Shown: piece by piece, positions 33,787 through 36,375 of the stretch
How positions within the stretch are numbered: the first letter of the stretch is position 1
Layout: the number at the start of each line of letters is the position of its first letter
Source: Methylocystis sp.
GTDB lineage: Bacteria > Pseudomonadota > Alphaproteobacteria > Rhizobiales > Beijerinckiaceae
Assembly (NCBI GenBank): GCA_016177005.1
Contig: JACOWC010000054.1
Span: 1 to 36,375, forward strand
Length of the DNA stretch: 36,375 nt
Direction: 5' to 3'
Program-made: the position numbers and the translations under genes
Notes under the pieces: generated by a model
What the model saw: only the letters and a program-made list of their open reading frames with translations
What the model was told of the DNA's origin: nothing
Database searches by the model: none

Positions 33787-34677
33787 TTACGCCAATCCGG
33801 CGGCGCCGGACGCAATCGTTAGGGCGCCGATGACGGCGACGAGCGCGCCGGAAAGATAGGGCGCGCGCGCTGCAAAGGCTTCAAACCCCGGCCAGCGCGA
33901 GACGGCGTGACGCAGACCTAGCGCCGCCGCCACGCCGACCAGCACCAGCGTCAGCGCGAGACCGACGCTGAAGCACAGCACGAGCAGCGCGCCCAGTCCA
34001 ATGCGCCCGACCTGCAGACACAGAAGCAACACGGTGATCGACGCCGGACAGGGAATGAGTCCCCCGGTCAGCCCGAAGAGAATGATCTGTCCGGTCGTCA
34101 CGCGCCGATTGGCGAAGCGCCGATCGATGTCCAGCGCGTGTTCGCGTTCATGCGCGTCAGCGTAAACGCTTCGATCGACGTCGAGGAGTTGGCTTTCAAA
34201 TTCCTCTTCCTGATGGCTGTGGGGAATGCCGGCGTCATGCGCATGAACATGCCCGGCGTGGGCATGGCTCCTGGCCGAGCGCGCGCCTACGCCATGGCCT
34301 TGCGCCGATGCAGTCTCGACGCGGCTGACGGCGACGTCACGCCAGCTTCGCCAGATCATCCAAAAAGCGATGACGAGAATCAGCGTCCCCGAAACGATCT
34401 GCAGATAGGGTTCATTGGCTTCGACGTTGAGTCGCGCGCCGAAATAGAGTCCCGTAAGGGCGATCGCCCAAACAATCGCCGTGTGCGAGATCGTCGCCGC
34501 GAGCCCAAGCAACACCGCCTGCGCCACCGTGCCGCGAATCGCAATGATGAACGCCGCCATCATCGTTTTCGAGTGGCCGGGTTCGAGTCCGTGCAGCGCG
34601 CCCAACGCCACCGCGCTCGGCGCGAATATCCAGGCGTTCGCCGCGCCGGCGCGGAAGACTTCGGAAAGATCGGACAT
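33787..34677 (-). CDS. rcnA: Nickel/cobalt efflux protein, RcnA family
   Basis: A 296-residue polytopic membrane protein. The RcnA motif ALHGLEPGHSKTMMAAF is near the N-terminus (His29, His35), and the second-half motif GLTGGLIPCPASITVLLLC is clear. Between them is a cytoplasmic-type loop very rich in histidine (HAHAGHVHAHDAGIPHSH), the expected metal-binding segment of RcnA. The ATG at 34677 follows AGGAGC; a longer frame would start inside repeat copy 3. Together with the NicO permease at 22978-23979 the window holds two members of this superfamily. This one has the RcnA efflux signature, the other pairs with DUF1007. The stop codon abuts that of the SDR gene. Confidence 0.9.
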   Translation of the reverse strand: MSDLSEVFRAGAANAWIFAPSAVALGALHGLEPGHSKTMMAAFIIAIRGTVAQAVLLGLAATISHTAIVWAIALTGLYFGARLNVEANEPYLQIVSGTLILVIAFWMIWRSWRDVAVSRVETASAQGHGVGARSARSHAHAGHVHAHDAGIPHSHQEEEFESQLLDVDRSVYADAHEREHALDIDRRFANRRVTTGQIILFGLTGGLIPCPASITVLLLCLQVGRIGLGALLVLCFSVGLALTLVLVGVAAALGLRHAVSRWPGFEAFAARAPYLSGALVAVIGALTIASGAAGLA

Positions 34678-34692
34678 TGAGGCGGCGCGGGC

Positions 34693-34813
34693 TCCTGGAT
34701 CACGCTGCAATTCGACGGAAAAGCCCAACTGCAGATGAATTGATCGATCCTTAAAGCGTAGAGCGCGCTCTACGCGAATAGCGGGGTTCCACTTTTTTTG
34801 CAGCGCGCTCCAG
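34693..34813 (+). repeat. Composite palindromic intergenic repeat, copy 3 (diverged)
   Basis: Same order of modules as copy 2 (GGATCACGC, CAACTGCAGATGAATTGATCGATCC, TAGAGCGCGCTCTACGCGAA, GTTCCACTTTTTTTGCAGCGCGCTCCAG). The first hairpin has decayed: the left arm reads CAATTCGACGG rather than the full palindrome. It lies immediately upstream of rcnA, within its predicted 5' leader. Confidence 0.8.
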
Positions 34814-35126
34814 GGCGCAGTGTCAAAGGCGGAAAGAGAATGGAGAAAGACTTTACGGGCGTCGGCGGCTCCGCCGATCTCCAGGGTCCGGCCATTTTAT
34901 AATGAGCGCAGCCGGACGAAACAAGCGCAGGAGAAAACGAGACAAAAATCGAGCCATCTCCCAAGGGGAACGACGATCGCTTTGAATGCATTCCAACTCA
35001 CGCCAACCAGCTCGCGTCAAGATTCTTCGCGCCTACAAGGTTCGTCGCGCCGCGATCACGCCGAACGTCAGTCATTCTGAATGAGCGGCGCATCGCGTTG
35101 ATGTAGGGCTTCGTAGCGCTTCCCGC
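34814..35126. other. Intergenic region upstream of rcnA, no supported gene
   Basis: The region between repeat copy 3 and the pmo terminator. It contains a near-perfect palindrome ATCGGCGGAGCCGCCGAC (minus-strand reading) at 34861-34878, just downstream of the predicted rcnA promoter. An 86-codon open frame on the plus strand (34820-35080) has no recognisable protein character and I do not call it. The rest, about 34925-35126, shows nothing I can name. Confidence 0.5.
34896..34924 (-). promoter_or_regulatory. Predicted promoter for rcnA
   Basis: On the minus strand, TTGTTT (34924-34919) and TATAAA (34901-34896) are separated by exactly 17 bases. This predicts a transcript start near 34889 and a leader of about 210 bases that includes the GGCGG/CCGCC palindrome and repeat copy 3. 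The TATAAA is one of the few AT-rich hexamers in this GC-rich stretch. Confidence 0.45.
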
Positions 35127-35155
35127 AAAAAAACCCCCGGCTTTTGGGCCGGGGG
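35127..35155 (-). terminator. Intrinsic terminator of the pmo operon
   Basis: An 8-bp GC stem (CCCCCGGC at 35134-35141 with GCCGGGGG at 35148-35155) and a 6-base loop. On the minus strand seven T residues follow (35133-35127). It starts 28 bases after the pmoB stop. The plus-strand side is also T-rich (CTGTTTTCTTTC), so it could work both ways. Confidence 0.85.
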
Positions 35156-35183
35156 CTGTTTTCTTTCAATCCGTCAGTTTCGC

Positions 35184-36375
35184 TTAGGGCATGTCGCCGG
35201 CGACGAACTTCGGAATGACCGGACCGATGACCGGACCGCCGATTTCGGCCGCGAAGCGGCGTCCCGACGGCGAGAAGAACATCAGCAAGCCGCCGATCTG
35301 GCTGTCGGTGTCGTAAGCCAGGTCAGACAGACGCTCGATGTCCCAACGCGCGTCCTGCACCTTGACCGCGATTTCCTTGGTCTCGCCCGGCGCGATCGGC
35401 GTCGGGTCCGTCGACAGACCGCGGTCGGCCAACAGATAGTCCGGGAAGTCGGGCTTGGTCGTGAACACGTCAGGGTTCAGGAAGCGCAGGCCGGCCGTGG
35501 TGTATTCGCCAAGACGCAGCGGCTCAGAGGTCGAGTTCGTGACCTTGACGTTGATCGTCAGCTCACGGCCCGGAACCTTGTAGACGCCGCCATCCAGCTC
35601 GCTCGTCACCCGCTCCTTGCCGACGCCCGCCGTGCCTTCCGTCACGATCGGCGTCAGAGGCTTCTGCAAGCCGGCCTGAAGCGGAATCGTGCGCGGGAAC
35701 GTCGAGTTCGTCACCGCATAGCCGACAATCGTCGCCAGAATGGTCAGCGCCAGAACGATCGCGCCAATCCGCTTGTCGTCGTCCGTCATCTGCTCGTCCA
35801 CCTTGCCGGTGGCCACACGCAGATAAGAGGCGATGATGCCCTTGCGCACGAACCAGAACAGGATCCACGCCGCGCCGACCGCAAGCCACGGCAGAATGCC
35901 ACGCATAAACGCGGCTGATGCCATAGGTCTCGAGGTCGACCGTCGAGCCGTCAAGCAACGTCACCGGATCGGTGAAGTCCTTCATGTCGCCCTTGATCTC
36001 AATCCACTGGCCCGGGCCGATGATCGGTCCGCCGCCCTCGACGTTGATCTGCGCATGAACATGCCAACGGCCGGCGCGACGACCGCGCAGGTTGATCGAG
36101 AAGGCGTAGTCGTTGCCAGGAACAAGCGACACCGAACGTGGCGCAAACTGCTCGCCAATAAACTGCGCCGTGCGAACCAGAACCGGGCCGGGCTCGCCGG
36201 CGTTCAGGAACGACACGCGCGGATTGGCGACCGCCTGCGGCCAGGCCGAGAACACATGGATCTTGCCCGACAGCACCATCTCTTCATTGACGTTCACCGT
36301 CGTCTTCGACCACGAAACGTCATACCAGTTCAACGTGCGCATCCGAAGAAACGCCTGCTGAGACTTCTCGCCGTG
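35184..36375 (-). pseudogene. pmoB: Particulate methane monooxygenase subunit B, partial and frameshifted
   Basis: PmoB is the copper-binding, largely periplasmic subunit of pMMO, which oxidises methane to methanol in intracytoplasmic membranes. The window enters at HGEKSQQAF; this His, the N-terminus of mature PmoB, is the first CuB ligand, and the other two are in WHVHAQINVEGGGP. The N-terminal cupredoxin domain reads cleanly to VDLETYGISRVYAWH. There the frame shifts by one base at 35895-35896, and the protein resumes in another frame as LPWLAVGAAWILFW (TM1). TM2, the second cupredoxin domain and the end VIPKFVAGDMP follow. Both parts are well conserved, so this is either a recent mutation or a one-base sequence error. 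A perfect 12-bp duplication lies near the C-terminus. pmoB is normally last in pmoCAB, which fits the terminator. Confidence 0.9.
35215..35238. repeat. Perfect 12-bp tandem duplication within the 3' end of pmoB
   Basis: ATGACCGGACCG occurs twice without interruption. On the coding strand it duplicates four codons, giving GGPVIGPVIPKF where I would expect a single GPVI from PmoB sequences I recall. The frame is kept. Confidence 0.75.

Noticed and set aside
34820-35080. An 86-residue plus-strand ORF upstream of rcnA
   Set aside because: Composition is irregular, it has no recognisable domain, it spans the rcnA promoter region, and no ribosome site stands out.
1-36375. CRISPR arrays, tRNA or rRNA genes, phage or insertion sequences
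   Set aside because: None was seen: no regularly spaced direct repeats, no recognisable tRNA arms or rRNA text, and no transposase or integrase motifs in any long frame.

Overview
The window looks like a chromosome segment of a type II (alphaproteobacterial) methanotroph of the Methylocystis/Methylosinus kind. The clearest evidence is pmoB of particulate methane monooxygenase at the right edge. High GC, a hopanoid transporter (HpnN-like), aerobic-type cobalamin genes and a dispersed palindromic repeat family agree with this. The genus is an inference from protein character; no search was run.

Layout, left to right. 1-110 is the tail of a CcdA-like gene, followed by a DUF1624 membrane acyltransferase-like gene, hpnN and a DUF2147 exported protein. 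4954-13942 (+) is an MdtABC-type tripartite efflux operon: OprM-type lipoprotein, periplasmic adaptor and two RND pumps. The adaptor and first pump share one open frame. 14061-22062 (-) is a cobalamin block read right to left: indolepyruvate:ferredoxin oxidoreductase, cobK, cobQ, cobD/cobC, bluB and an orphan 95-residue protein, mostly with 4-base ATGA overlaps. Divergent from it, 22337-23979 (+) holds a DUF1007 gene and a NicO-type metal permease, plausibly cobalt supply for B12. fadD follows (24236-25993).

26002-29397 (-) is a biotin operon (bioF, bioD, bioA). Its first gene encodes a small protein with a ClpX-type zinc finger and a C-terminal helix-turn-helix. Two perfect copies of the palindrome TGTCAAG-N5-CTTGACA lie directly upstream, between this gene and a divergent isoprenylcysteine methyltransferase-family gene. 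This is the best candidate here for an undescribed regulatory circuit. 30084-32840 (+) is a Cu(I) P1B-ATPase whose C-terminus is an in-frame CopZ-like domain with its own strong Shine-Dalgarno and ATG. An SDR gene, a convergent RcnA-type Ni/Co exporter and the pmoB end (-, with terminator) complete the window. Copper export and chaperoning therefore lie about 2.3 kb from a copper enzyme gene.

Three items bear on sequence quality or gene decay: the adaptor-pump fusion, a one-base frameshift in pmoB, and a REP-like element that supplies the apparent N-terminus of cobK. A composite palindromic repeat of about 120 bp occurs three times, at 13944, 24031 and 34693.
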